A stretch of DNA of 64,000 nt, from the NCBI RefSeq assembly GCF_001854765.1, contig NZ_LJJE01000112.1, positions 124,001 through 188,000 on the forward strand, given 5' to 3'. The translations under genes were made by a program, and so were the position numbers. The stretch comes from Vibrio sonorensis. Its GTDB lineage: Bacteria > Pseudomonadota > Gammaproteobacteria > Enterobacterales > Vibrionaceae. Positions 28,246 through 37,449 of the stretch are shown here, one piece after another (within the stretch, counting starts at the first letter, position 1; every line of letters begins with the position of its first letter). The notes beneath the pieces were generated by a model, which worked only from the letters and a program-made list of their open reading frames with translations, had not been told where the DNA came from and did not search any database.

Positions 28246-28887
28246 ATGTGGATAGACAATTTTCAGGCGTTTATTATCGCCATTACAATACTTACACTCA
28301 CACCGGGGCTTGATACGGCACTCGTTATTCGCAATACCTCACGCGGGGGGATGAACGACGGTGCGATTACCAGCTTGGGGATCTGTTTTGGTCTTTTTGT
28401 CCACGCCTTGTTTTCTGCATTTGGCATCTCGGCAGTTCTATCTCAATCCGCAGAACTCTTTACAATGATGAAAACAGTAGGTGCAGTATATTTGATCTGG
28501 TTGGGGATAACGAGTCTAAAGGGCGTTTTACTAGGCGGTGGTGTGTTGGCTATCGATTCTGCCAAAGTGAATACAGTTAGCGCAAAACGCTCGCTAAAGG
28601 AAGGTTTCCTTTCTAACGTTTTAAACCCCAAAACAGCAGTTTTTTATTTGGCTTTTTTACCTCAGTTTATCAACCCAGAATATTCGCCTTTGGCCCAATC
28701 GATGCTAATGGCTGCAATTCACTTTGTTATAGCAATGATATGGCAATGTGGTTTGGCTGGCGCACTCAACAAAGCCAAATCACTTTTGCAGAGTAGTCGT
28801 TTTATGAATTGGATGGAAGGAACAACGGGAGCGGTACTCATCTTACTAGGTGGAAAGCTCTTGTTAGAAGATGCACCGACAAATTGA
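28246..28887 (+). CDS. LysE/RhtB-family amino-acid exporter
   Basis: A 213-residue membrane protein with five or six hydrophobic helices. It has the family N-terminal pattern LTLTPGLDTALVIRNTSRGGMNDGAITSLGICFG and the central FLSNVLNPKTAVFYLAFLPQFI. Such proteins export homoserine, threonine, lysine or related metabolites. It is transcribed away from the M32 gene and converges on the SMP-30 gene. The substrate is not predictable. Confidence 0.88.
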   Translation: MWIDNFQAFIIAITILTLTPGLDTALVIRNTSRGGMNDGAITSLGICFGLFVHALFSAFGISAVLSQSAELFTMMKTVGAVYLIWLGITSLKGVLLGGGVLAIDSAKVNTVSAKRSLKEGFLSNVLNPKTAVFYLAFLPQFINPEYSPLAQSMLMAAIHFVIAMIWQCGLAGALNKAKSLLQSSRFMNWMEGTTGAVLILLGGKLLLEDAPTN

Positions 28888-28948
28888 AATACGTACTTGC
28901 ACTATTCAGGGTCTTATATTGATGTTGGTGAACCGATTTTTGTCAGTT

Positions 28949-28974
28949 AAGTGGCTCTAAAAGAGCCACCTTTT
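28949..28974. terminator. Bidirectional terminator between the LysE and SMP-30 genes
   Basis: GTGGCTC and GAGCCAC arms form a perfect 7-bp stem with a 5-base loop, followed on the plus strand by CTTTTAC. It lies between convergent stops at 28887 and 28981. Confidence 0.7.
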
Positions 28975-28980
28975 ACAGCT

Positions 28981-29841
28981 TTACACTTTATAAGTGGAAA
29001 GCGGCTCTTTGTAAGCTCTTACCACGTGTTTAGCAATAAGCACTTTGCCCTTGGAATCTTCGCTTTTAGCAGAGGTTAGTACTAAGTCAGTAAGCCCTTT
29101 TCCTCCAAAGCCAACCATTGTCGGATTTTCCACTTCTACAGGGATAAGGTTGAGTACTTCGCCATCTGGGGAGATTTTTATGATTGAACGGCCAGCGTAC
29201 ATGGCGACCCAATAGTTGCCTTCCGCGTCGATACTTGCGCCATCAGGACGGCCTTCAAAGCCTTCTAAATCACAAAACAGTTGCTGTGGTCCACAAACAC
29301 CGGAAATTGAATCATAACTGTGTTTGTAGATTTTACTTGAGCCTGTGTCTGCCCAGTAAAGCCATTGTCCATCGTTGGAAAAAGCAAGACCGTTACAGGT
29401 CCATGCGTAAAAGGGTAGTGAATCGGTTGAACCATCATCGTGTAGTTGATAGAACTGGCCTTTATCTCCCTCTTTTGCGCCATTGCGAGTGCCAACGATA
29501 AACCTTCCTCCTGGGGCGACTCGCCCATCGTTGTGGCGCATGCGTGGAAACTCAGATATTAGAGGAGAAACGAGCGTTGGAAAGCTTTCCCAACTCTCTA
29601 AATGATAGATTCCTGATTTTAGCCCTAAGATGTAGCCACTTTTCCCGTGGAGGGCGAAGCACCCAATTGGTTCTCCGAGTTCGATGCATTCGGCATTGTC
29701 TCCTTGCATTCGCCAAAGTTCACCCTCACAAATGTTTACCCACATCCAAAACTGGCCACGCCAGTCCCAACGAGGGCACTCAGCTAAGTCAAAGTTAAGT
29801 TCGACAAGTGGTTCAAAAGCAATATTTTTACTGTTGGTCAT
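28981..29841 (-). CDS. SMP-30/gluconolactonase-family protein
   Basis: A six-bladed propeller lactonase. Metal ligands of the family are visible: Glu in LAECPRWD near residue 19, Asn in MRHNDGRV near 98, Asn in TCNGLAFS near 145 and Asp in EGRPDGASID near 195. It probably opens a sugar lactone in the cytoplasm. The reading frame extends to a TTG at 29892, but the ATG at 29841 gives the normal length and start. TTGTAATACGG at 29867-29877, 26 bases upstream, resembles the TTGTA-N-TACAA sites of the alginate cluster (9 of 11). Confidence 0.85.
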   Translation of the reverse strand: MTNSKNIAFEPLVELNFDLAECPRWDWRGQFWMWVNICEGELWRMQGDNAECIELGEPIGCFALHGKSGYILGLKSGIYHLESWESFPTLVSPLISEFPRMRHNDGRVAPGGRFIVGTRNGAKEGDKGQFYQLHDDGSTDSLPFYAWTCNGLAFSNDGQWLYWADTGSSKIYKHSYDSISGVCGPQQLFCDLEGFEGRPDGASIDAEGNYWVAMYAGRSIIKISPDGEVLNLIPVEVENPTMVGFGGKGLTDLVLTSAKSEDSKGKVLIAKHVVRAYKEPLSTYKV

Positions 29842-30007
29842 CGGTTTTCTACAATCTGCTAAATAATTGTAATACGGTAAATTATTCTCCAATAACTAGC
29901 AATGAATAGTTGATAAGTAGAAGGGCGTAATCTGATTCCATGGTCCTAAAAATCGGATTACTAATAACTTACTTAAGTCGAAATGATTTTGATGGCGTTG
30001 AGCAATT

Positions 30008-30032
30008 AAAAAAGCCCATCCTTAGGATGGGC
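30008..30032 (-). terminator. Rho-independent terminator after the AGCS symporter
   Basis: AGCCCATCC and GGATGGGCT form a 9-bp stem with a 3-base loop. On the minus strand six T residues follow, 9 bases past the gene's stop. Confidence 0.88.
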
Positions 30033-30040
30033 TAGGTGTT

Positions 30041-31399
30041 TTAGGCTTGAACAGCTCTTGTAGCGGTATAGAAGTAGTTTTTTGTCTCCTCTATAACTAC
30101 TTGTCGAAGCGCTATAAGGCCTATTAAGTTTGGCACTGCCATTAGTCCGTTTACGATATCAGCAATAACCCAAATCATATCGAGCTTGAGGAAGGCGCCG
30201 GATGCTACAAGCACGAGGAAAACTATCTTATAAGGTAATACAGCTTTTGTTCCCATAAGGAAGACAATGCATCGCTCACCGTAATAGTTCCAACCAAGGA
30301 TAGTCGTAAAAGCAAAAAAGATAAGACCAACTGAGACCAGTAATGGACCCAAAGTGTCAGCACTAAGGCCAACAGCAAAAGCGTGTGTTGTCATGGCTGC
30401 GCCAGCAAACTCACTTTGCCAAGCTCCGGTCAAGATTAATGCTAGACCTGTCATGGTACAAATAATGATGGTGTCGAAGAAGGTACCCGTCATCGAGATC
30501 AAGCCTTGCTTCACACATGAATCGGTTTTGGCCGCTGCCGCCGCCATTGGTGCACTACCTAAACCGGACTCATTAGAGAAAACACCACGAGCGATACCAG
30601 ACTGGATCGCAAGCATAATACTCGCACCCAAGAAACCACCAGTCGCTGCGGTTTGAGTGAAGGCAGAGACTAAAACGAGTTCGACGGCATAAAATAACTG
30701 ATCAGAGTTGGAAATGATTACGGTCAAACAACCCAACACATAAAAGATCGCCATAAACGGGACGACTTTGCCAGCAACTTTAGCGATAGATTGAATGCCG
30801 CCCAGTGTAACAAACGCAACTAACAAGGTGAGCACAATGGCTGAGTATTCGCGTTCAACCCCAAAGGAGATTTGGGTTGCATCTAATATAGCGTTAACTT
30901 GTGGAAAGGTGCCAATACCAAAACAAGCGACGCCTAACGCAAAAACGGCAAACATAATAGCGAGAGCTTTTGAGCCAACTCCATCGCGCAGGTAGTACAT
31001 CGGGCCGCCAACCATTTGACCTTTGTCGTCGACTTTTCTGTATTTAACGGCAAGTAAACACTCCGCGTATTTTGTTGCCATTCCAAACAGTGCAGCTAAC
31101 CACATCCAAAAGAGTGCGCCTGGACCGCCAAGTTTAATGGCAGTCGCAACACCCACAATGTTACCCGTACCTATGGTTGCAGATAGTGCGGTACACAAAG
31201 CAGCGAAGCTAGAAATATCGCCTTGCTTGCTGTTGTCAGGTTTAGCGAACACCATTTTGAGCGCATAAGGTAAGTAGCGAAACTGAAGAAGTCCCAGTCT
31301 AAAAGTAAAATAAATACCGGTTCCAACCAAAAGAATAAGTAGTGGTGGTCCCCAAACGAAACTGTCGATGGTTTTTAGAATTGGAAGTAGGTTATCCAT
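30041..31399 (-). CDS. AGCS-family sodium:alanine/glycine symporter
   Basis: A 452-residue membrane protein with about eleven helices. The AGCS landmarks are ATIGTGNIVGVATAIKLGGPGALFWMW near residue 75 and FSNESGLGSAPMAAAAAKT near 275. It imports alanine or glycine with Na+. AAGGGGAATTC precedes the ATG. A tandem glycine riboswitch lies about 100 bases upstream, so glycine itself controls expression; the same gene pair is known in V. cholerae. Glycine is therefore a likely transported substrate. Confidence 0.93.
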   Translation of the reverse strand: MDNLLPILKTIDSFVWGPPLLILLVGTGIYFTFRLGLLQFRYLPYALKMVFAKPDNSKQGDISSFAALCTALSATIGTGNIVGVATAIKLGGPGALFWMWLAALFGMATKYAECLLAVKYRKVDDKGQMVGGPMYYLRDGVGSKALAIMFAVFALGVACFGIGTFPQVNAILDATQISFGVEREYSAIVLTLLVAFVTLGGIQSIAKVAGKVVPFMAIFYVLGCLTVIISNSDQLFYAVELVLVSAFTQTAATGGFLGASIMLAIQSGIARGVFSNESGLGSAPMAAAAAKTDSCVKQGLISMTGTFFDTIIICTMTGLALILTGAWQSEFAGAAMTTHAFAVGLSADTLGPLLVSVGLIFFAFTTILGWNYYGERCIVFLMGTKAVLPYKIVFLVLVASGAFLKLDMIWVIADIVNGLMAVPNLIGLIALRQVVIEETKNYFYTATRAVQA

Positions 31400-31497
31400 G
31401 AATTCCCCTTAATTAATAAAGCTTACTAAGGAGAAGAGAGAAATACAGGTAGCCCCAAAGAGCGTACCTAAGCAAAGTGAAGGTATTACTAAGTTTT

Positions 31498-31672
31498 TCT
31501 CTCCTCTGTCCTTTTGCCTGAGAGTTTCACTTCACTTGATGAAGCTTGCTCCTTCGGCGACCGATTTAACGGTTCTCTCCAGAGGTTCCTCCAACTACAG
31601 TCCTTTTGCCTGAAATAGTTAATTCTTCGGCGGGCATTAAAATGCCACTCTCCTGTGAGTCTTCAACGGAAC
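31498..31672 (-). ncRNA. Tandem glycine riboswitch
   Basis: On the minus strand two glycine aptamers follow one another. The first (about 31672-31588) has GGAGAGTGGCATT, CGCCGAAG and CAGGCAAAAGGACTG; the second (about 31584-31500) has GGAGAGAACCG, CGCCGAAGGAGC and CTCAGGCAAAAGGACAG. The repeated GCCGAAG and CAGGCAAAAGGAC blocks are the diagnostic gcvT-type core. Cooperative glycine binding by tandem aptamers is established for this class. The 30041-31399 symporter lies directly downstream, so the expression platform is in 31400-31497. No separate gene was found in 31673-32013. Confidence 0.95.
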
Positions 31673-32013
31673 ACGACATAAATGTCGTTATGATCTCTAA
31701 GATCAAGTTGCGTAATCTATCACAAATGATGCATAAAACAAGATAATAAGTCTGTAATTTATTGGCTATTTAGCTCATAAATTCGCCAGTTAGAATCTTC
31801 TTGGATATATATGTTAAGAATTGTCGTCTCGTGTTAATTATGAGGTGTGGCTATTAACAATAGTTTGTACTGGCAAGCAAATTGCTTAATTTGTTGTGTT
31901 AAGCGAGGAAAACGACGTTCCTCTGACCTTTTTTTATCATTTAGTGGTATAAAACCTAGAGTAAACTGTTTAATGTGTTCAATCGTTTAACCTTGTAGGA
32001 CAAAGGAGTGCCT

Positions 32014-32172
32014 ATGACCAGACTTATTGCTATTGCTGCATTAGTTGTTATCGCCTTTTTGCTTATCCGATACCGGACAAACGAAAAGTTGCAAAAGTGG
32101 GTAGTCATCGGTTTGGTGTCAGGTTTCATTGTTTACACCGCGTCATTAATGTTGACGGAGTTAATGCGTTGA
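32014..32172 (+). CDS. Small membrane protein, 52 residues
   Basis: AAAGGAGTGCCT precedes ATG 32014, a strong ribosome-binding site. The 52-residue product has two hydrophobic helices (LIAIAALVVIAFLLI and WVVIGLVSGFIVYTASLML) joined by a short charged loop RYRTNEKLQK. I do not recognise the family. It is the first of three closely spaced genes; the next begins 19 bases later. Confidence 0.75.
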   Translation: MTRLIAIAALVVIAFLLIRYRTNEKLQKWVVIGLVSGFIVYTASLMLTELMR

Positions 32173-32191
32173 ATCAAAGAGGTACATTTGA

Positions 32192-32323
32192 GTGAGTGAC
32201 CATAAAGAGTTACCAGATGAAGATGTTGTTGTCATCGAACAAAGAGATAAGAGAACTTATTTCTTTATTGTAGTGGCTGGCGTATTGGGCTTGGCCTTGG
32301 CGGGATTGTTGGTTCAAGCTTGA
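32192..32323 (+). CDS. Small tail-anchored membrane protein, 43 residues, GTG start
   Basis: AAGAGGTACATT precedes a GTG at 32192. The product has a charged N-terminal half (SDHKELPDEDVVVIEQRDKR) and one C-terminal helix (YFFIVVAGVLGLALAGLLV), so it is predicted to be tail-anchored in the inner membrane. Its TGA stop shares two bases with the TTG start of the next gene (TTGA), implying translational coupling. The family is not recognised. Confidence 0.65.
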   Translation: MSDHKELPDEDVVVIEQRDKRTYFFIVVAGVLGLALAGLLVQA

Positions 32324-32922
32324 CAAGTAGTAAGTGGGAGAGTGGCTACCAAGCGTTAGAAAAGAAATACATCGGATTATTAGAAGACAAAAAGACGCTT
32401 GTACACAAAGTAGAAGAACGGGTAGCCAAAGTTGATGATCAAGTTGAAAAGCAACTTAAACAAGCAATAGAGCAGCAAAAACAGACACATCAAATTGAGA
32501 TTGAGACGCTTCAGCAGCAGATTTCGGAGCTTGAAAAGTTAAACTTGAATTTGGAATCTGAACTTTCCGAGCAAAAAGCGCTTGTTGTAGAAACAAGCGA
32601 GAAGAATGAATCCCTTAATCGACAAGCGGATATGCAAGCGTCGATGTTTGAACGTTCTAGAGAGATATTTCAGCGCGAGTTAAAAGTAAAGCAACAGTTA
32701 GAGGCGCTGCAAAAAGAGAAAGATGATTTGCAGCCTCGAATCGAAGAGCTTAAAAAAACCTGTGACGCCTATTTGGACGGAACCTCTTGGGAAGCTACGT
32801 CAGACTCTTGCGATAGACAAGATGAAGCGAACTCCCGACTGAGCCAAGTTAATCAGATGATCAGAGTGCACCAGATGGATTTAGAACAGATTCAATCGCT
32901 TGCCGATCAATTGGGCCTTTGA
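32320..32922 (+). CDS. Coiled-coil protein of unknown function, TTG start
   Basis: A 200-residue, highly charged protein that is almost entirely predicted coiled coil from about residue 10 to 150, with heptad-like runs such as EQQKQTHQIEIETLQQQISELEK. There is no signal peptide or membrane segment. The TTG start overlaps the stop of the small membrane-protein gene before it. Homologues in vibrios are sometimes labelled as partition proteins, but no ParA/ParB motif is present. A scaffold role with the two membrane proteins is a guess. Confidence 0.75.
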   Translation: MTSSKWESGYQALEKKYIGLLEDKKTLVHKVEERVAKVDDQVEKQLKQAIEQQKQTHQIEIETLQQQISELEKLNLNLESELSEQKALVVETSEKNESLNRQADMQASMFERSREIFQRELKVKQQLEALQKEKDDLQPRIEELKKTCDAYLDGTSWEATSDSCDRQDEANSRLSQVNQMIRVHQMDLEQIQSLADQLGL

Positions 32923-32965
32923 TAGCGCACAGTTCTGGTATTGATTTATGTGTCAAAAGTGATAG

Positions 32966-32988
32966 ACCCCGCGTTTGCGGGGTTTTTT
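32966..32988 (+). terminator. Rho-independent terminator after the coiled-coil gene
   Basis: ACCCCGC and GCGGGGT form a perfect 7-bp stem with a GTTT loop followed by a T-tract, 43 bases past the stop. Confidence 0.92.
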
Positions 32989-33136
32989 GTGTGCATTAGT
33001 TCTCAACTAAGCTACTAATATTACAGGGTTAATAAATTATTACATTTCGTGACTTATACTAATATAAGCATTTTTACCGTGCATAATTCTTTTAAGGTAT
33101 GGCATATTGCTCAGCTTAGTTTTAAAGGGGAGATGA

Positions 33137-34915
33137 ATGGAAATAGAAAGAGATAGAATGCGATCTCGTTTAAAGATCATAGTCTATGTTGGCCTCGCTA
33201 TTTCAATAGCGCTAATTACACAAACGCTTGTTGTTGAACATGAGCAACTTAGCTGGCTATATTTCGCATTTCCGATCCTTATCGGCACGTCTGCACTGGT
33301 AAAAAACGCCAAGACAAAAAAGTGGACGGCAGTCCTTTCAATGGCGGTTATTGTACTTGGTGGTATCTTAGAGCCTCTTGAACTTGATGCGGTAGAAGAG
33401 ACCTTCATACTCCTTCCTCTGTGTTACGTAGTGATTTTTCCCGGTTCATTGTGGCCAATGTTTGTCGCCGTTCTCATTGTCGTAAGTTATCTGTATGAGC
33501 TGCCGGCAGAAGAGTTTGATGAGTTTATTGAAGACGCCATAGAATTGGTTGCCATTACGGTCTTTGCAACCGTGATGACCTACTTTCAACAAAAGTCCGA
33601 TAGACAAGCGCAAGAGTACCGCAAGGATAGTCTTACCGATTACTTAACTCAATTGCCCAACCGCAAAGAAATGATGTTGGATGTCGACTTCTATCTAAAA
33701 GAAGATGTGCATGGGCTAGGGGTGATTCAAATTGGGGTTAATGATTTTAAGAACGTAAATGACAGTTTGGGGTACAGCAATGGCGACTTAGTTTTGGTCG
33801 CATTATCAAAAAGGTTAGCAAGTATCGTTGGTACAAAAGGAAAACTGTATCGCTTGGGTGGCGATGAATTTATTGTACTAGTAAAAAGTGATTTAAATGT
33901 TGAGCAGAAGATTAGGAGCTTGCTTGAAGACCTAAGCAAGCAATACAGCCCTAGATACAAAGTGGACAACACCTCTTATTCGATCAGCTTCAGTTGTGGT
34001 GTGGCACTGCTTTCTGATGCGGATAATAATGTCTCTCTGTGGGGAAAAAATGCCGATATTGCTCTTTATAAAGCCAGAATGAAAGGGGCAGGTAAGGTTC
34101 AATGGTACGATGACGAGTTACTCGACGAGACCATAAGGCAGCACCAAATTGAAACAGAGCTAAAACGAGCTATTGAAAAACAGCAGTTTATGCTGGTTTA
34201 CCAACCTAAAGTGTGTGTGGATACTCAGAAAATTGTTGGTGCAGAGGCGCTCATACGCTGGCCACATCCAAACTTGGGTATGATTGCTCCTTATGAGTTT
34301 ATCGATATCGCAGAAAAAACCGCGCAAATCATCCCAATTGGTCAATGGGTTATAAGAGACGCTTGTATACAAGCGAAAAAATGGTTCGACATGGGACACC
34401 CCATTTGTGTGTCGGTGAACGTTTCCACAGTTCAGTTTGCCCATGATGACATTTTGCAGTGTACCGGTAGCGCTCTAATTGAGACGGGTCTTCCCGCACA
34501 TCTACTACAAATAGAAATCACCGAAACGACTTTAATGCGTCAACGAGATAAAGTGGTCAGTACTTGCGAAAAGTTGCGCGAACTTGGTGTGACTATCGCA
34601 GTAGATGATTTCGGCGTTGCGTATTCATCCCTCAACTACCTTAAAAAGTTGCCTATCGATGTTTTGAAAATTGATAAGTCCTTTATCGACGATTGCGTTA
34701 CCGAAAAGACAGACCAAATGCTGGTGCGAACCATTATTCAAATGGGCCAAAACTTAGATAAAAAGGTCATTGCAGAAGGCGTGGAAACCGATGAGCAATT
34801 AGCCCTTATCGGTCGTGAAGGTTGTCATGAATACCAAGGCTACTTATTCGCAAAGCCCCTGTCAGTGACGGAGTTTACCCTCCTATTACAAGACAGCAGC
34901 CAACAAACGACTTAG
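33137..34915 (+). CDS. Membrane-bound GGDEF-EAL cyclic-di-GMP enzyme
   Basis: A 592-residue protein. Five or six hydrophobic helices (about residues 14-150) lead to a GGDEF domain (about 165-325) with an intact RLGGDEFIVL site and then an EAL domain (about 335-590) with AEALIRWPHPNLG, DDFGVAYSSLNYLKKLP and KVIAEGVET. Both active-site signatures look intact, so it could make or degrade c-di-GMP; bifunctional proteins usually favour one. AAAGGGGAG precedes the ATG. Its TAG stop overlaps the stop of convergent araC by four bases. Confidence 0.92.
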   Translation: MEIERDRMRSRLKIIVYVGLAISIALITQTLVVEHEQLSWLYFAFPILIGTSALVKNAKTKKWTAVLSMAVIVLGGILEPLELDAVEETFILLPLCYVVIFPGSLWPMFVAVLIVVSYLYELPAEEFDEFIEDAIELVAITVFATVMTYFQQKSDRQAQEYRKDSLTDYLTQLPNRKEMMLDVDFYLKEDVHGLGVIQIGVNDFKNVNDSLGYSNGDLVLVALSKRLASIVGTKGKLYRLGGDEFIVLVKSDLNVEQKIRSLLEDLSKQYSPRYKVDNTSYSISFSCGVALLSDADNNVSLWGKNADIALYKARMKGAGKVQWYDDELLDETIRQHQIETELKRAIEKQQFMLVYQPKVCVDTQKIVGAEALIRWPHPNLGMIAPYEFIDIAEKTAQIIPIGQWVIRDACIQAKKWFDMGHPICVSVNVSTVQFAHDDILQCTGSALIETGLPAHLLQIEITETTLMRQRDKVVSTCEKLRELGVTIAVDDFGVAYSSLNYLKKLPIDVLKIDKSFIDDCVTEKTDQMLVRTIIQMGQNLDKKVIAEGVETDEQLALIGREGCHEYQGYLFAKPLSVTEFTLLLQDSSQQTT

Positions 34916-35901
34916 TAAGAGAAGTCGGTTGGCTGTCTCAACTTTCTAAGTTTGAGCCAAATCTGCATTTCAATAATATTCGTTTGGCAACCGCACTCGT
35001 CAAGAGGCTTTATAGGCAGTGTGTAATGTTCAATCAGAGGCACGTTATCAGGCTCATAGCCACTGTAGGGCATCCATTGGGTATATAGCGCAATTTGGAA
35101 CTTAAGGATTTGCTTCTGAGTGCCTTTGTATTCAAATATTGCGTATTCGCCGCCTTGGATCTTTCCTAACTTAAATGGTGGCGAGACGGCCCCCGTCAAA
35201 CTCTCGGGAATTTCTAATGCCGCTTCATAGCGGCACTTTTCTCTAGGTGTAAATACAGGATTGTCGAAACCGAGACCGTATCTTACGTCCAAAATGTTGG
35301 TGATATTATTGCGATAACCCCAATTGATCATATCTTCCCAACTCCGATAGATGGCAGGTAGGTCGTAGCCGCCTGTCGATCTAAGCGTACAAAGTGTTTT
35401 TTCTTCTACTTGAACAATTTTTATCGGCTGAGCAAGAGTACTTGGGTTTATTACTTCCGCTTGTAAACGGTGAACATGCTGAAGCGCTTGTGTATCTAAG
35501 CTAACCTTTAATGGATCTTGATTGAGTGCGACGTCAAACTTTTTGCTGCTGCGTATCCCTGCAGGAGTAACACCAAAGTGCTCTTTAAAGGAACGGGTAA
35601 AATTTGCGCTACTTGAAAATCCGTATTGCATAGCAACGTCGGTAACGGAAGTGTTTGTCGAAAACAAAAGACAGTTAGCGGCCATTTCTAAGCGGGCGCG
35701 ATTGGCGTAACTGGTTAGACTTTCGCCCATAATCGCACTAAAAATTCTCTGAAAGTGAAATTTCGAAAAATGGCTCAACTCAGCCGCTTGTGCCAAGCTA
35801 AGCGGCTGATCAGGATGGGTGTGCACGTGATTCAACACAGGAATCAATCGCTGCTTATAAACATCTATACTGCTGGCGTGATGTGAAACTGAACTAAGCA
35901 A
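34912..35901 (-). CDS. AraC-family regulator with GyrI-like effector domain
   Basis: A 329-residue protein with two AraC helix-turn-helix motifs (about residues 20-125, including FHFQRIFSAIMGESLTSYANRARLEMA) followed by a GyrI-like small-molecule-binding domain (about 165-320). This Rob-like layout is typical of drug-responsive regulators. Its start overlaps the 3' end of the MATE gene by eight bases, so it is the second gene of that operon and probably controls it in answer to the exported compound. Confidence 0.9.
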   Translation of the reverse strand: MLSSVSHHASSIDVYKQRLIPVLNHVHTHPDQPLSLAQAAELSHFSKFHFQRIFSAIMGESLTSYANRARLEMAANCLLFSTNTSVTDVAMQYGFSSSANFTRSFKEHFGVTPAGIRSSKKFDVALNQDPLKVSLDTQALQHVHRLQAEVINPSTLAQPIKIVQVEEKTLCTLRSTGGYDLPAIYRSWEDMINWGYRNNITNILDVRYGLGFDNPVFTPREKCRYEAALEIPESLTGAVSPPFKLGKIQGGEYAIFEYKGTQKQILKFQIALYTQWMPYSGYEPDNVPLIEHYTLPIKPLDECGCQTNIIEMQIWLKLRKLRQPTDFSY

Positions 35902-37258
35902 CGGAAAACTCCTCTTTAACGTTTAGCCGATTATAAGGGGTGAGACATAGTAACAGAGTAATTAACGAATTTAGCAAATCCGCAGCGACAATCGCGATGA
36001 AGATCCCCGATAAACCCAGCATACTGGGAAGTAACCACAGCAGTGGTGGTAATATGATAAGTACCCTAAGGCCACTGTAAAATGCAGCTTGCATAGCATG
36101 CCCTTTTGCCTGATAGAAACCAGTGGCAATCATAGAAATCCCTGCCAAAGGTAGCCCCCATATGGTGCTGTAGATTAGAGACTCACCCGTCATAATGAAG
36201 GTTGGATCCTGAGTAAACAAACTCATAGCAATACGAGGAAAAAGAAGTAACAGGAGTGTTATAACGCATGCATAAGCCGTCATGTATTTAGTAGCGACTT
36301 TAATGCTTTGCTTAACGCGGTCGAGTTTTAAAGCGCCAAGATTAAAGCCACATATGGTTTGGAATGCGATCAACATTGCGATCAAAGGTAAAAATGTAAA
36401 GCCCGCTACACGACCTATCATTCCGTAGGCGATAATCCAATCCGCAGTGCCGTATATAGAGAACTTATAATTAACCAGTGCTGAGTGAAGTCCCATTGAG
36501 CCTTGAGCAATTAGAATAGGAAATCCAAGAGCAAAGATAGGCCCCCACTTTGCCAAAGATAACTCCCAAGTAATTCGTATATCGAGTTTGTTTCTTTTGT
36601 AGAGCACTACAGCGAAGAGTATTGCGACAAACTGAGCTATGATGGTTGCGTATGCGGCTCCTACAACACCCATATCAAATTGAGCAATTAACAGGTAATC
36701 GAACACGATATTTAGTATTGAAGACGTGAGTAGCAGGCTCATCATAGCGTTTGCTTTGCCTTCTGCTCTGAAAAAGTCCGCTGCCACTGGCAAAAACAGT
36801 GAAACGCCCGCCGTCAGCACTATGGGCTGTAGGTAAAGTCTGGCATTTTTGTAAAATTCCGCGTCTACCGAGAGTAGCTCAAGAATTGGTTCGATGTAAT
36901 ACCAGCCAACAAACACACAGAGTACAGAACCGATTGCGGCAATCTGAAGAGCATGTCCTGCAACTGTCCCAGCTTTGTGCATTTCGGAACAACCAATGTG
37001 TCGGGTGATGATAGATGCGGTCCCAGCTGAGATCATGGCGCCAATAGCAGAAATAGCAATCTGTATAGGAAACACTAAGGAAACCGAGCCAACAGCGTCT
37101 TCTCCTACGTATCGCGCTATGAATATTCCATCTACGAGGTTGTAGAAACCTACCACCAGTAGGCCAATAGAAATCGGGATTGCGGTTTGCAGAAACAATT
37201 TACCAATATTCTCTTGTCCTAGAACTGCGGTTGAATTTTGTGGTTGTTGAGTCTTCAT
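35894..37258 (-). CDS. MATE-family multidrug efflux transporter (VmrA/DinF-like)
   Basis: A 454-residue membrane protein with twelve helices. FYNLVDGIFIARYVGEDAVGSVSL in the first helix pair and GFNLGALKLDRVKQSIKVA in the second half are typical of Na+-coupled MATE proteins of the DinF branch, which includes Vibrio VmrA. AAGGAGAG precedes the ATG. The AraC/GyrI gene is co-transcribed downstream, and a leader-peptide attenuator-like structure lies about 190 bases upstream. This combination points to inducible export of a toxic compound. Confidence 0.88.
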   Translation of the reverse strand: MKTQQPQNSTAVLGQENIGKLFLQTAIPISIGLLVVGFYNLVDGIFIARYVGEDAVGSVSLVFPIQIAISAIGAMISAGTASIITRHIGCSEMHKAGTVAGHALQIAAIGSVLCVFVGWYYIEPILELLSVDAEFYKNARLYLQPIVLTAGVSLFLPVAADFFRAEGKANAMMSLLLTSSILNIVFDYLLIAQFDMGVVGAAYATIIAQFVAILFAVVLYKRNKLDIRITWELSLAKWGPIFALGFPILIAQGSMGLHSALVNYKFSIYGTADWIIAYGMIGRVAGFTFLPLIAMLIAFQTICGFNLGALKLDRVKQSIKVATKYMTAYACVITLLLLLFPRIAMSLFTQDPTFIMTGESLIYSTIWGLPLAGISMIATGFYQAKGHAMQAAFYSGLRVLIILPPLLWLLPSMLGLSGIFIAIVAADLLNSLITLLLCLTPYNRLNVKEEFSVA

Positions 37259-37449
37259 TTTCTTCTCTCCTTAAGCCCATTTATCTTAAAGAGATTTGCT
37301 GAGTGATTATTTTCAGATCTTGCTATTTTGATGATGAATACAAAAATAGGCTATGAATTTAGAGCGCAATTAAGAAGAAACATAGTGAGTAGTACTAAAG
37401 TTTATATTCGGAGGGGCTATAAAAGCAGTTGAACAGTATAAGACTGACT

